From positions 477,397,655-477,461,654 of the forward strand of contig CM062808.1 of NCBI GenBank assembly GCA_031772625.1: 64,000 nt of DNA, given 5' to 3'. A program made the translations under genes and the position numbers. Within the stretch, counting starts at the first letter, position 1. Each line of letters opens with the position of its first letter. This document shows positions 11,235 through 22,922 of this stretch, one piece after another. The DNA comes from Pinus tabuliformis (taxonomy: Eukaryota; Streptophyta; Pinopsida; Pinales; Pinaceae). The notes under the pieces are model-generated. The model was not told where the DNA came from. It saw only the letters and a list, made by a program, of their open reading frames with translations, and ran no database searches.

Positions 11235-12191
11235 TGTTGATTTGTGGTAGCTTTGGATGTGCTCTAGCCATGAAAATTAGTGGAAAGACGAAAGCACATG
11301 AGATATCCAAGACCCAGAAATGGTTTGGTGAAATTCCACTCAGTTGAGAGATATTAAAATAATTAATATTTTTAATGGAGTTCCTAAGTCTAAACTTACG
11401 AAAATTAAAATATTAATGGGTATTAAGTTAAAACTGGGTGAGAATGTTCTAAATGACATGGATCTAGCCAAACCTAATTTTAGTCGTTGATTAGAGACTT
11501 AATCTTGGCCATTGAAGGCTCAACTGGAAAAGTATAAGAGGAGGGTTGAGGGTTAGTTGGAGATACACCAAGATTGATTAGTCAGTTCGACTTTCTAGAG
11601 TGGGGTTTGTTGAGAAAATTTGAACAAGTGATCTGTTGCAGCGAGGGGTAGTGATTACATAGCATAGAGGCAAAAATAATGTCAGAGGGTCAGCGCAGTG
11701 ACTGAAGAGGCTAACACAGAGAGGCAAAAGTTTGACACAGAGGGTTCAGGAGCTATGCAGAGGCTAGCAGAGCTGACACAGAGCCTTGGAGAAGTGCCAG
11801 AAGGATTTTCGTTGGGTAGACTAGTGCTGAGAAGTCGAATATCTATCTCCGAGAATAGGTATTACTGTCGTGTAAAAATATCTATTGGGTGAGCCAGTTC
11901 GACACCCTAGTTGTACTCAAGAAATCTACATAATACTAAAACCCTCAGAACTGCTGCACCGATTTTCCCACATTGGGTTTTTCCGGGGACGTGTTGTCCA
12001 AAAATAACGGTTTTCCTTGTGTGTTTGTCTAGTATTTCAGTTGATGATATGTATATGAGTTAAGGATACACTTGTGTTTATTTTTAGTATTTATATGTAT
12101 AAATAACTTGTTAATGGAACAAACAAGTAGGTGAAATAAACCAGATAATGTAGTAGCGATTTTTAACATGTCAGACTTAGAAATTTCAACA
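11235..12191 (+). repeat. middle LTR of the array
   Basis: TGTTGATTTGTGG to AAATTTCAACA, 957 bp. It lacks part of the ACGCAG-rich segment found in the other two LTRs, which makes it the shortest. It serves as 3' end of internal copy 1 and 5' end of internal copy 2. Confidence 0.85.
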
Positions 12192-12203
12192 TGGTATCAG
12201 AGG
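12192..12203 (+). other. primer-binding site of internal copy 2
   Basis: TGGTATCAGAGG immediately follows the middle LTR. Confidence 0.85.
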
Positions 12204-12868
12204 ATTGTAGATCACAGGATAACTGAAGGCACTAACAAATATCAGAAATTTGCAGCAGTAGTCGCTATCTTGAGAGACAAAGATGCTCCTAAGTAGAAGG
12301 TAATAGAGAAGGAGTGATACAGAGGGCCTGTGTCATCATTTCGAGCCAGAGAGAGGACCAACGCAGAGGTAGAGAGAGGCAGAAGAGGCTCACGAAGAGC
12401 CACATAATCCTACTTAGCCAGGTAGGCTTGACGCAGCTGGCTAGAGGAGCGATTTAGTCTTTGCCAGGATTGCACAGATCTGGAAGGCAGTTTCTTCAGT
12501 TGTCGGGGCCTAGAGAGTTGTGGGCAAATTGGGATTGGGAAGCTGGTGGGGTGTTGTTTCTGTCGGAGCAGAGTAGTACTTAATGGGACAGAACCGAGGT
12601 AGAGGGAGTCGCTACCTTGATGAATATCTAGCCAAGTATTCAAATCTGAGTTGTAGTTGCAAAGAGGATTGGAGAGGAGCGGATTGACAGTTGGCGAGAA
12701 GATTTCCGATAGGGAAATCAAGACTTAGAGGGAGATTTCCATAAGGGAAGTCGAAACTCAAAGGGAGTCCAGAAGAAGAGCGGAGATGGCAGTGAATGGA
12801 TTGAGGGATCATGACAGGTTGGATGGGCTTCCAACTTTATCATCTGGAAGGCTTGGATCCTATCAGAG

Positions 12869-13651
12869 CTGGATAGACATCGCACCAAGGGCTTCACCTT
12901 CAGAACTATGGTTATCCTAGTTGACCCAACTAATAATGAGAAGTATGAGGATGCAATGGCGAGGGAAAAGTGCATACTCCATGACGGAGTCAAGGATCAT
13001 GTTGTACCACATATTTCCGAAAATAACACGACAAAGGAGATGTGGGATACTTTGACGACATTGTATCAAGGCACTTCCGTGCAGCGTAAGATGCTATTAG
13101 ATAATCAGTTTCGATCATATCAGATGCAGAAGGGGGAGTAGATAGATCTATACCTCCTCAGATTGCAGGAGATTCGGGACCAACTTACTTCCATGGGGGC
13201 CACGCTGGATCAGGAGTTCATGGTGAGGACCGCCCTAAATGCAGTTTCCGAGGAGTGGGAGACATTTGTCCAAGGCATTTTGGGCAGAGCTACTCTTTTA
13301 GGAGGGGAAGAGATGTGGGCAGCTCTTTGCCAAGAAGAGGTCAGACGGTTAACGAAGGCGGGGAGTACCAATAAATGAGGTCGAATTTAGAAAGAGGAGG
13401 AGGATGCGGCTCTGGGATCTACGAGACAATAGGGGAAGAGGAAGAATAAGGACATCTCCAAGGTGAAGTGCTTCCATTGCGGGGAGCTGGGTCATTATGC
13501 AACCCAGTGTAATAGGAAGAAGAACAAGGGATAGGCTTCTAACTCCAAGGCAGCTCCGCCTAAGGCGTAGAAAAAAGTCAAGGCTGATAATGACTATGCT
13601 ATGAGTGCTCATGCACCTCTAGATAAGAGGTGGGGTGACATCACGCTGTAG
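12869..13651 (+). pseudogene. Copia-type gag, internal copy 2, one frame with premature stops
   Basis: One uninterrupted reading frame runs from before the Met at 12908 to the UAG at 13649, about 260 codons, with no frameshift but six in-frame stops (UAG at 13139, UGA at 13376, UAG at 13388, 13430, 13533 and 13569). The N-terminal two-thirds matches the UBN2/Copia gag family: TTKEMWDTLTTLYQG, then LLRLQEIRDQLTSMG and EEWETFVQGILG. A complete CCHC knuckle (CFHCGELGHYATQC) follows at about 13470. The frame ends with the same Ala-His-Ala-Pro-Leu...Trp-Gly-Asp motif as copy 1. Gag forms the particle; no other protein is encoded. The two stops at 13139 and 13430 are shared with copy 1. Confidence 0.85.
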
Positions 13652-14284
13652 TGAGGAGGACTACAGAAGATGAGGGGCAGGATCCTTGAGGTACCCAAAC
13701 TCTTGGATCATATCTGGCTACGAGAGCCCCGAGTGACAGTATCAGGATGACGAATGTCGGTAGAAGCAAGATGCGATGAAGCGACAAGGAAATGCTAGAG
13801 TGTAGGGTTCTGTAGCAACACAGTGGGGGTTGCAGTAGTGCGAGAGGCACAAAGGTGTTTGCAGTAGTGAGAAGGGCACAAAGGAAGTTTCAACAATGTG
13901 AGAGGCACAGAGGTGTTTGCAGTAGTGCAAAGGCATCAAAGGGAGCACAGGATAGCAGCAGGGGTAGCTTCAACATCAAGAGGCTTTCAGACTGATAAGG
14001 ATATCAGAATTTGGGTAGATCAGTGACTTACTTCTCGGTAACTGAGTTGCAGTGCAACATTTAGCAGTGGCAGTGTTATGGGCAGCATGGGTAGCATGTT
14101 GAGAGGGAGTTGTCGTACAGAGGTAGCAATGGCAGTGGCAGGGTCATGGGTAGCAATATAGGAAGCAGTAGTGCAGTGGAATTTGGGCAGCAGGCCAAGC
14201 ATCACCATAGGTATCGGTGCGAAAGAATCAATGTGATGTTTAGTGGTGGAACATTACTAGAGCACATTCCTCGCTAAGAGAGAG
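13652..14284 (+). other. 3' untranslated part of internal copy 2
   Basis: Counterpart of 10602-11234, with AGAGGCACAAAGGTGTTTGC-type units at about 13835-13930, and CCTCGCTAAGAGAGAG before the last LTR. No coding domain is seen. Confidence 0.65.
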
Positions 14285-15352
14285 TGTTGATTTATGGTAG
14301 CATCAGATGTTCTCTAGCCATGAAAATTTGTGGAGAGGCTAAAGCACATGAGATCTCTAAGACCCATAACTGGTTTGGGGAAATTCCATCTGGTTGGAGA
14401 GATATTAAAATAATTAATATTTTTAATGGGGTTCCTAAGTCTAAACTTAGGAAAATTAAAATATTAATGGATATTAATATAAAACTGGGTGAGAATCTTC
14501 TAAATGACATGGACCAAGTCAAATATAATATTAGCCGTTGATTAGAGACTTAATTTCGGTTGTTGAAGACTCGACAGGAAAAGTATAAGAGGAGGCTTGA
14601 GAGTCAGTTGGAGATACACCAAGATTGATCAGTCAGTTCAATTTTCTGGAGCGGGGTTTGTTGAGAAAATTCGAACAAGTGATCTTTTGCAGGAAGGAGC
14701 AGTGAGTACATAATAGAGAGGCAGAGATAGTGCCCGAGGGTCAGCGCAGTGACTGAAAAGGTTGACACAGAGGCAGCCAGAGATACACAGAGGCAACAAG
14801 AGCCACACAAAGGCAAGTAGAGACTACACAGAGGCTAAGAGGCATGCGTGGGTGACACAGAAGGACAAATAGCTAATTAAAATACGCAGAAGGTTGACAC
14901 ATAGGGTTCAGAAGCTACACAGAGGCTAGCAGGGCTGACGCAGAGCCTTGGAGAAGCGTCGGAAGGATTTTCGTGGGACAGACTAGTGCTGAGAAGTTGA
15001 ATATCTGTCTCCGAGAAGATGTATTACTGTAGTGTAAAAGTATCTGTTGGGTGAGCTAGTTCGGCACCCTAGTTGTACCAAGAAATATGCATAATAATAA
15101 AACCCTCAGAACTGCTGCACCGATTTTCCCGCACTGGGTTTTTCCGGGGACGTGTTGTCCAAAAATAACGGTGTCCCTTGTGTGTTTGTCCAATATTTCA
15201 ATTGATGATCTGTATATGAGTTAAGGTTGCACTTGTGTTTATTTTTAGTATTTATATCTATAAATAACTTGTTAATGGAATAAACAAGTAGGTGAAATAA
15301 ACCAGATAATGCAGTAGGGATTTCTAACTTGTCATACTTAAAAATTTCAACA
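14285..15352 (+). repeat. last LTR of the array
   Basis: TGTTGATTTATGG to AAATTTCAACA, 1068 bp, followed directly by the right AAATG duplication rather than a primer site. Confidence 0.85.
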
Positions 15353-15357
15353 AAATG
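15353..15357. repeat. right target-site duplication AAATG
   Basis: Identical to 1525-1529; closes the array. Confidence 0.8.
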
Positions 15358-16851
15358 GATTAATTTAATTCACTACTCATCAATCAATTTGTTAATCGCG
15401 TTTTTGAAAGGAAGAGTTCCTACAGAATATTGGAATATATCAAAGATTCTTTATCAAATAGACACTATATTTTCGGAATATATCACAAAATATTTGATCA
15501 AATACAAAGTACATTTTCAGAAAATAGAATTTAAATATTTAGTTTAACAAAAATTGTGTATTAAAGAATTAATGTGGAACATCTGGACATGAGCTTTAAA
15601 TATGCAATAGAATGATCATAATTGGTTTAGACAAGTATGGTATAATTTTTGGAAAAACATTATGGTACTATCTAATTTTTATAGCAATGATTTTTATAGT
15701 TTAAATGAGTTGGAATTAATGGTAGAAAACCATGATTTTTTTAATTTTGTTTTTATTTTTTTAGATCTAATTCAATTACTATAATTATCCTAAAAATTCA
15801 GTAAATGTGATACAAATAATTTTGATGACTCAGATATCTAGAGTATTTTCTTAATCAATAATTATTTTTAAACAATAACAGACTCATATTAATTATAAAA
15901 ATATGAGTTGTCTAGATAGCACAAGTTTTGAATCCAAGGCTTCTAGTTCAGTGAGACTTCATTTCCACAACCATTGCCAATTGAGGTACCCCAAATAGAC
16001 AACTTGGAATATAAACTTTGAAAAATATGTTAGATTTTAAATTTACACAGTTAATAACTATTTAAATATTACTTAATATTCATATAACAACAAAATACTA
16101 AATTTAATATAATTAAGAATTTTGCTAAAATTGAAGTGAGTCTTGTTTTGGGCTTTAAATTATAAAATTAAGAAAAATATCTATGTCATATATATTCATA
16201 TTACAAGTTTCATAACTATTTATTCAATTTATGTTACCATTATTTATTAGATTTTATGGTTAATAACTCATGAACCATTTAATAACTAGTTGATGAATAT
16301 TTATGAACAACTAAATAGGCATAGCCACTTCTTTTTCTTCTAGTTTTGGTTTCTGGTTTCCGTGTGCACTTATATAGGCTACCATGTTGACAAATTTTCA
16401 AAGTATTTTACTTTAATTTAGCTATATTTAATCTAGGCGGCAAGTACTTGCTACTATGTAACTTGTTCGAAATTGTATTGATAATCCTAAAAATGTGATT
16501 TGAATATACAATGGGTTGTTCATTAGTAGACATCATGGACACAACATGCAACCAAAATAAATTAAACAATGAATAAGATTAAGATAGGAAGGAATAAGGT
16601 GATAAGGACTCCTAGTGGTGGAGGATATGGAGGAGATTACATTTGGACCAAAATTGAATACTAAAATGACATTTTCCTTGACACGCGTTAGGAACTTAAA
16701 AAATATTTAGGAATGTGTTGTTGTTGTTTTTGTTTTTGTTTTTTATTTATTTTTACGTGATGTATTAAATGTTTTTTTTTTAAGTTTGTTATAAAATTAT
16801 TTATCAAGATACAAATTTTGATGACTAAGATTATTGTTTCTCTTTATTAAA
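15358..16851. other. AT-rich intergenic DNA
   Basis: The former insertion-site neighbourhood: AT-rich, with T-runs near 16780 and no coding region or RNA gene I can support. A short segment at 15905-16010 has inverted words (GTTGTCTAG/AGACAACTT) but nothing else diagnostic. Confidence 0.55.
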
Positions 16852-17440
16852 TTTTTTTTTTTTTTTTTTTGTAAGCTTGGTAGATCCTTCCATTTTCATT
16901 AATATATAAGCAAGTTACAACCATATAAAACTGGTTAGGTGGCCTCAACTTTCCCAGCAAGAAACCAAGTTTGTTGGCCACCTAATCTCATGATAAGTCA
17001 TTCAGTAGCAAAAAGGGATAAGTCTTTCTACCCAAGCTATAAAAGTTTGTATATCATGTCCTTGCCCATACTCTATTTTCCTAAAAACATATATGATTTC
17101 AAACTAAAAAGTAAAATCTATCTGCATATGTGTTAATCAAAAATTAAAAACTAGCTAACATACTAATCATCTTGCTTAGCAGAGGCAGATTCGATCGGAG
17201 CCAGATCCTTGCCATTGGTACCAGACAACACTGTCTGTGAGAAAAGACATGGGAAGTGTTTCTCGATGCGGCCAAGGCATCCATCCTATTTTTGCATTTG
17301 GAATTGTAGCTTTTGGAAACCATGTTTGTAATTGGGAAGTCTTGCACTGTTGTCGCCATGCTCACTAAAATTTGGGCCTTGCTCAGAAGGCTTTTCATAA
17401 TCCAATACATGTATAAGTTCTGTTTGAACTAGGTCACCCA
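16852..17440 (-). mobile_element. 3' end of a LINE-type element, minus strand
   Basis: A T-run at 16852-16870 followed by GTAAGCTTGG and CATTTTCATTAATATATAA reads, on the minus strand, as TTAATGAAAATGG...AAGCTTAC plus poly(A). The same order (TTAATGAAAATC...AAGCTTAC, A-run) ends the plus-strand LINE remnant near 21730-21756. The shared terminus and the poly(A) suggest two LINE copies of one family in opposite orientation. No coding domain is recognised in the minus-strand piece. Confidence 0.5.
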
Positions 17441-18845
17441 CCCTCGGGTATGCCCAGGGTCAGGGACCATCATGCACTAATCCTCCATCTCTATCTTTGG
17501 CGCGCTCGCCTGGTGGTTCACGTCGGCTTCCCATTCCTCAATCAAACTTCTAATATTTTTTCACTGGTCCCCTCACGGTATGCAATGGATGCTTCATTAA
17601 TGAGGTTGGCGACTGGTTTCCTACCACGTCTCCTGCCCAAGGAACTGAGCTCTTCCTCTTTCTCAGCCACCTGAGGCCTCCTCCCTCAGCCCCTAGCCTT
17701 CACTGCCATTGCCATCAAAACATAATCTCGATGCTTTGTAATGAAATGGGTGTTGGAAAATCCTTGTGCAGGTGAGGGTGCGAGCCTAAAAGCCCTTCAC
17801 TCCTAGGAGACCTTACCTCTCACGCACCTGCGATGGGAGAAAGAAATCGTAATTGACTTAAAATTAAACTTTGTCTCTCTACCACTCGTAGACCTTGCAG
17901 CCAATCGAAGTCCTCCAACCCACCCAAGCATTCAATCTCTTGACCCCCAAGCCCATTTGCATAACAACCAGAAACAAAAATTATGAGCCCATCATAGCCA
18001 ACTCTAGCAACATTATAAAAATTCCCAAACCCAGGGTGAAGCAACACCTCAATAACAACCCCGCAAATGCTTCGACACAGGCCATAGGTGCAAATCACAG
18101 AAAGACATCTAGCCAAGTCATTACCATGACAATACCACTAGTTATGCAGGGAAGCAAGCTTCTATTCAATCCCATAAAAAGCAATAAAGCAGACCCTAAA
18201 TGTAAAATTGACAACAACCCAATCCCAAACCCCCTGATCTTTGAACCAAGGCAGAAAACAAAATTCCCCAAGGTTGACACCCCTATCCCAGATCCAAAAT
18301 AACCCCATTAAGGTGAGGAGAATTTCATAGCAACCCGACACCAAGGTTATTCTGGTGAGGATAACACACTGCTACCAGACTACCAACGCCATATACTTCC
18401 AACATCCCAATTTACCCCCACCCATAGACAAATTGTCCCCATGAAGAACCCAATCCCAAAACCAGACACTCAAATGCATGAAGGAGGGGGAGTAAAAACA
18501 TTTTACATACTAGATTACCCTCACCTGGAGCTGAAGAGTCCACCGTCTCTTCTAGAATCGCTTCACTTCATTGTTCACGGAGTCCCTCCTCTAGAATCAT
18601 TGCACTATAATCATTTGGGTGTGGAAACAACCTACAGACCTCTCAAAACACTTGCCACCAAACTCAAACCTTAACAAAATAACTCTACCACCTTCCACTA
18701 CGTTGATATGCTTACGCATGCAGGGAGCCACTACACCCATTTCCTCGAGCGTGTGGGGGGCGGTGGTTGTGTACCTCAACTTAATTGGCATTAAATATGA
18801 CTTGATGGGGTCGCCCTCCGGCTCACACCCCAATCGAGGGATTTA
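17441..18845. other. GC-richer island without recognised gene
   Basis: Base composition is visibly richer in C and G than the flanks. Open frames occur on both strands (17895-18302 plus, 17820-18116 minus); the plus frame is rich in Asn, Pro and Lys. It might be the ORF1 part of the LINE whose C-terminal ORF2 lies at 19.4-20.5 kb, but I see no zinc knuckle or RNA-binding motif to prove it. Confidence 0.35.
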
Positions 18846-19011
18846 ATAAATTAATTTTAATAAAATAAAACAATTTAATAAATTTTGTCTGATTATAATT
18901 AAAATAATATTAGGAAATTAACTATCTTATTTAAATATTTTTAAAAATCAAATTAGTATATAAAATTTATTTATTTATAGAAAAATAAAAATAAACTCAT
19001 CTCTCATAAAG

Positions 19012-19057
<46 letters not shown>

Positions 19058-19372
19058 TAAATAAAGTCTCAATATTTTAAATTGATTATGAATATATTAT
19101 TAAGAAACTTCTTATGTATTTCTTTCATTTATTTGTGAAATTCATAATTTTCAAGTATTTATTTGAAAAATCAAAATAATATATATTAATGATTATATGG
19201 CGAATGATTGGTTTCGGTGTTATATTATTTTTATTTAATTAGAAAAACAGTAAGTCAATCATTAAAACACCGCATGGTATTTAATGTTTACTATATATAC
19301 ACATCTAAAACTATACACGGGGTTAACAATCGTCTAGCTTTTTCTCTATTAAAGAAGCTTACTCTTTAATTT
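18846..19372. repeat. AT-rich spacer with (TA)n microsatellite
   Basis: A dinucleotide TA run covers about 19014-19053; the rest is AT-rich with no coding signal. Confidence 0.75.
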
Positions 19373-20486
19373 TTGGTTTTTTTGTCCATGGAGAAGGTAG
19401 TTTTGTGGACCCAGATTTGGGCAGGCTCATGGTGGCATAAACTTTCGTTGTATTTGTGGTTAATTGCTTGGAGGAGACTTCCTAGTTGGGATGATATTAT
19501 AGAAAGGGATAAGAGGGATCGTCTTTATGTCACCTTTGTTTTCAGGCGGAAGAGTCAACATAGGATATTTTCGTCTCATGTCCCTTTGCAGGTGGCATTT
19601 GGGAACTTCTTCCTTAGGTCTTTAGATTTAGTTAACTATTTTCAGGAGATCTAAAGGTTGTATTGGATTAATGGTATTGTTAGAAATTCAAAAACCCTAC
19701 CATTTCACATGTTTGGCAGTTGGCATTAGTTTTTTTCCTTTGGAATATATGGAAAGAACAAAATCTCAGAGTTTTTGGTACAAAGATCAGATCGATATCA
19801 GTCCTAAAAGAGGTGATCCTTTTGAATATTTGGGAAACTATCCTTACATCTCCGTGGATTCCCGACAATTGGCAGGTGGAGGAGTCCGACAGGTCTATTT
19901 TTTAGAACCTTATTTGGATTCCTCTATGTCCACTTCTTCTTCATCTATGGTGCAAGATTCTTGTCAGTATATAGAAAAATCATATTCTCCGCTCCCGAGC
20001 TCCTTTCTTAAATTGAGTTTTTATGGGGTCTCCAAAGGAAATCCCAAAGTCACTGGATGTGGAGGAATTTTTCGGGATGAGATGTCCTCACCATTACGAA
20101 TCTACGTGTGTTCGTGTGGGATTACAAGAAATAATTTAGTCGAGTTTCTAGTAATCAAAAGCAGATTACATATTGCAGTTAGAGAAGGTTTTCAGTTAAT
20201 ACAAGCTCACGACGATTCACAACTTATCATTCAATGCATCCACAAGTTGTTCAATGGCCAACCTGTTCATAAAACGGTTCACAATTGGCATCTAGAGGAC
20301 ATGGTTTCCAATATTAATGGCCTATTACCCAAGTTTGATTATATTGTAATCCAACATACTCGTCATGAAGGTAATAGGGTGGCAGACGCACTGGCTAATT
20401 TGGGGTGCCAGTATCAAAATCTCACTTTGGATGAAGAATGGTCAATTTATTATATGAGGGATGAAGTTCTAAGTATACAACATTAG
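19373..20486 (+). pseudogene. LINE ORF2 C-terminal remnant: zinc-binding RT tail and RNase H
   Basis: At 19373-19654 the translated sequence (FLWLIAWRRLPSWDD-like, then RKSQHRIFSSH) resembles the zf-RVT domain that follows the reverse transcriptase in plant LINEs; its Cys residues are lost. At about 19990-20486 a type-1 RNase H domain follows: GVSKGNPKVTGCGGIFRDE at the start, NLVEF for the second acidic residue, AHDDSQLII for the third and HEGNRVADALANLG for the fourth. The first catalytic Asp is replaced (SFYG instead of FDG), so activity is not expected. The frame between the two parts is disrupted. RT and endonuclease domains are not seen upstream, so this is a 5'-truncated, decayed copy. 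Confidence 0.75.
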
Positions 20487-21756
20487 GTGGAGTATGAAAA
20501 ATCTTCTTGGGATGATAGTATCCATGATGGGGGTGACATTAAAGACTCCTGTAATGACATATTATAATTGATTAACATGTTGAGGGCGTGAGTGGAGCAT
20601 GGGTTAACAATATTTGAAACGCGTACCACACCCTACACCTGTCTATTCCTCTTTGTCATGTGGCATAAACGTCGTTCCTAGGGTTGGGGTCACCAAATCT
20701 AGTCCCTTCATGTTAAATTATTGACGGGAGTTGAATTTGTGAAGAGGTGTGATGCTATGTTTCACATCCTTGTTTATTATTCCGCAGTTGATTTGTATAA
20801 GGTTTCATACGACAGATTTTCCCTAGTCTCGGGAGACCTTAACAAACAATTTTGTTATCTCATTGATGAGCGCATGATCTATGGAGGAATGTGGGTTTTA
20901 AAGTGCGTGCCATACCTTGCACATGTCCATTCTCGGATCTGACATACTATGGTAAATTCCTTCAAGCATTGGGTCATGAGACTTTGTCCTCCCATTATAA
21001 ATGCATGGGTTTTTTACCAAGGTGGAAACATTGCAACGTTACCTGGGGTGGTGAAGAGGGACTCTCCTCATCAAGTTGCTCTTAGTTCTCATTTATGGTA
21101 TTATGTGGATGTGGGGGATCTTTGTTTCCTCCCCTTGTTCAATTTATCATTAGCTCTTGTTCTACTATCAATATGACAATCATTTAGTCCTTTTCCACCA
21201 GTTTGGGGAGTATTGGCCAGGGTTAATTTTTTTCATATTGTTTCTTTATAACACAAATATGGGTCCAACCTTTGAATTAGTGGCACTTCTACACCTCAAC
21301 GCTCCAAGGTAGGTGCACGCATGAAACTCTTGGAGGTTGTCGGTATTCTCTTTGGCATCTCGGTGGTCAACTCTTTAAAATTTTCCTGTCGCATGAATCA
21401 TGTTTTTTCTCACACAATGATGGCTTATGATGACTCCTCACCTGATGTCACTTTCTAATGTACTTAACGGTTTGCAAGTCTGGAAGATCATGTTTCTGCT
21501 CTTGTCATCCCCTTTTACTTTGGAAACGTTTACTAACAATGTCCATGGATATATCTGGTTGATATGGTTTGGTCTTCCTTTTGTCCTTTGTCTCAGTAAT
21601 GCATAGTTTCCTAGTTTGAATAATTAGTAATGGCGTTTCTACAGGTGGTTGAAGATATGATCTCCAAGGATTGTCTTTTTTGAATTTGGAAAACTATATG
21701 TACTCACTGTAATCCATCTTTTTATTAATGAAAATCATTTGCAAAAGCTTACAAAA
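20487..21756 (+). other. 3' untranslated region of the LINE remnant
   Basis: No domain is visible; the stretch ends with TTTTTATTAATGAAAATC...AAGCTTACAAAAAAG, taken as the LINE 3' terminus with a short A-run. Several small frames exist but none is convincing. Confidence 0.5.
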
Positions 21757-22922
21757 AAGAAACTATAACTCATAGTTTATTTTCATACATAAGACCATGT
21801 CATTTTTGCAAAATAAACATAGAAACAATATGAAAAAAACAAAAACATCCACTAAATGAATATTTTTTATATATGTGAATGAGCAGCCAATATCGTCACG
21901 TAAACATTGTCCAAACAAGAAATCCTCAGTCCTCTTTTAAAAATCAAACAAAATAATTTTGATTTTAATTTTAAGAAATGATTTTTAATTACTAAAATTA
22001 ATATTACTTTTTTAAACAATAAAATATTGAGGAATTTTTTTTACTTTTAACAGAGCATATGGCTCCTAAAATCTAATTACCTATAAGGCATTTCCCTCTA
22101 GGAAGAACTCCCTTAGTTACCACCGTGTACCATTTAGTGCCATCGATATTGTGTTAGACGATTGAAATGTTATGCACCGTTGGATGAGTTGGTTAGGGTA
22201 TGTTAGGATGAGTTGGTTAGGGTATGTTAGTTGCGCATTTCCTAGTTAATCAATCCGTCGTCGGATGAGGTTTGGTTGGATAGAAGAGAAGCACGCTCAA
22301 ATGGTCAAATGGACTTGGAATAGGTTTTTACATGTCATAGTCCAGACTCCATGATGTGATTGCTGGATTGCATGGCACGACTGGTCATCTTATGAGGGGG
22401 CGCTTTCTCACAATACTCTTGGTGTGCCTACTTACAGGTGGGAACAATGGCCACACCAGAAAAACTATTATAGGTTTATAGAGATAATCCTTCCTGATAA
22501 GTTCTTGGTCTCTTGTATTTTCTCGTTATTGACAGTAACCTCTGAACCACTCGTTATTGACAATAACCCCTGAACCACTTTTGACTAACCTTGTTATCCC
22601 ATTCCCTTGCAGGTATGAGAGATTCATGCACTCAGTTATAAAGAGAAAGGACTTCATATCAATACTTTTTTATTTATTTAAAAGAAAGCTCGACTCTGAA
22701 TCCACAGGTTCTTATACAGTTTCTTCTTCCAATGGATACCAGATTGCGACCTTGGATGTGAAACTCTACTCAATTAGATTTGTTTACAACTGCAATTTCA
22801 TTTGGGCTTTAATCCTTAAAAATTACACAAGTTTTATTTTCAAGAGAAATCTGATTCTGGGAAATCTCCAGGCCCTTGAAAGATTGCTTCTCAGTATTAA
22901 CTAGAATACATGACCCTTCGCG
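21757..22922. other. intergenic DNA with two short tandem duplications
   Basis: A 24-base duplication (GATGAGTTGGTTAGGGTATG) sits near 22182-22230, and a 27-base one (GTTATTGACARTAACC...TGAACCACT) near 22525-22580. The frame at 22557-22904 may be eroded sequence upstream of the receptor fragment, as its end (QALERLLLSIN) looks like one leucine-rich repeat. Confidence 0.5.

Larger units (their letters stand above)
1530..15352 (+). mobile_element. gag-only Ty1/Copia-type LTR element, LTR-internal-LTR-internal-LTR array
   Basis: Three copies of one LTR family (about 1 kb, TGTT...CAACA) alternate with two copies of one internal region. Each internal region starts with an initiator-Met primer site (TGGTATCAGAGG) two or fewer bases after an LTR, carries a Copia-type gag (UBN2-like domain plus CCHC knuckle), and ends in a purine-rich tract (GCTAAGAG) before the next LTR. 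No protease, integrase, RT or RNase H is present in either internal copy, so this resembles the terminal-repeat-with-GAG (TR-GAG) class of non-autonomous elements. LTRs carry a TATAAGAGG promoter-like word and AATAAAA-type polyadenylation signals. One AAATG target duplication brackets the whole array. The first LTR is interrupted by another element at 2460-8484. Confidence 0.85.

Noticed and set aside
15329-15547. 72-codon plus-strand frame after the last LTR
   Set aside because: AT-rich low-complexity sequence that begins inside the LTR; no domain or conservation visible.
15905-16010. Possible SINE or small inverted-repeat element (GTTTTGAATCCAA, with GTTGTCTAG and AGACAACTT ends)
   Set aside because: The B-box resemblance is weak, there is no A box at proper spacing, no poly(A), and no target duplication.
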